Positions 63,922 through 64,000 of a stretch of DNA of 64,000 nucleotides are shown one piece after another (positions within the stretch are counted from its first letter, which is position 1; each line of letters starts with the position of its first letter). The DNA is taken from positions 6,831,382-6,895,381 of the forward strand of contig CM031870.1 in the NCBI GenBank assembly GCA_018697195.1. The letters are read 5' to 3'. The DNA comes from Certhia americana. Lineage: Eukaryota > Chordata > Aves > Passeriformes > Certhiidae. A model generated the notes under the pieces. That model saw only the letters and a program-made list of their open reading frames with translations, searched no databases and was not told the DNA's origin. Made by a program: the position numbers and the translations under genes.

Positions 63922-64000
63922 CTGCTCTTCAATGGTCCATTAATATCTGCGCTGCTTTAAACCCAATGTTTAATTCTTAGAGTAGTTAATGTCATTATAG

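Noticed and set aside
1..64000. CRISPR arrays, bacterial operons, tRNA or rRNA genes
   Set aside because: None seen; spliced genes, CR1 and LTR content show vertebrate nuclear DNA.

Overview
The window looks like nuclear DNA from a bird, probably a passerine or relative. Three vertebrate genes can be rebuilt exon by exon with consistent splice sites and reading frames. The interspersed repeats are of avian type: CR1 3' ends and short endogenous-retrovirus LTRs. The intergenic DNA is AT-rich. No bacterial, phage or CRISPR signal was seen.

Layout: (1) THUMPD1, + strand, 4 coding exons, 52-2236, starting in a CpG island at the left edge. (2) A decayed ACSM paralogue on the minus strand at 5433-6262, with two recognisable exons. 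(3) One intact medium-chain acyl-CoA synthetase (ACSM family) on the minus strand, 13 coding exons, 10158-17763, 580 aa. (4) A 3.9 kb head-to-head gap. (5) PDILT, + strand, 11 coding exons, 21623-42536, 525 aa. Its exon 9 and the preceding acceptor are tandemly duplicated (37655-37981), and the first copy would lead to a premature stop. (6) About 21 kb with no recognisable gene. It holds a CpG-rich island (48.65-48.97 kb), a CR1 fragment, abutting retroviral LTRs (55.4-56.6 kb), perfect short hairpins and two blocks of interstitial telomere-like repeats near the right edge.

The order PDILT - ACSM (head to head) - further ACSM copies - THUMPD1 matches the mammalian 16p12-type locus as I know it. 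The uromodulin gene, which lies beyond PDILT in mammals, is not recognisable in the 21 kb downstream. The genes do not form a pathway. THUMPD1 is a tRNA-acetylation adaptor, ACSM activates medium-chain acids in mitochondria, and PDILT is a testis ER chaperone; they are neighbours by conserved synteny. Exon coordinates come from reading splice sites by eye and checking that phases add up. Gene identities come from remembered family sequences, not database searches.
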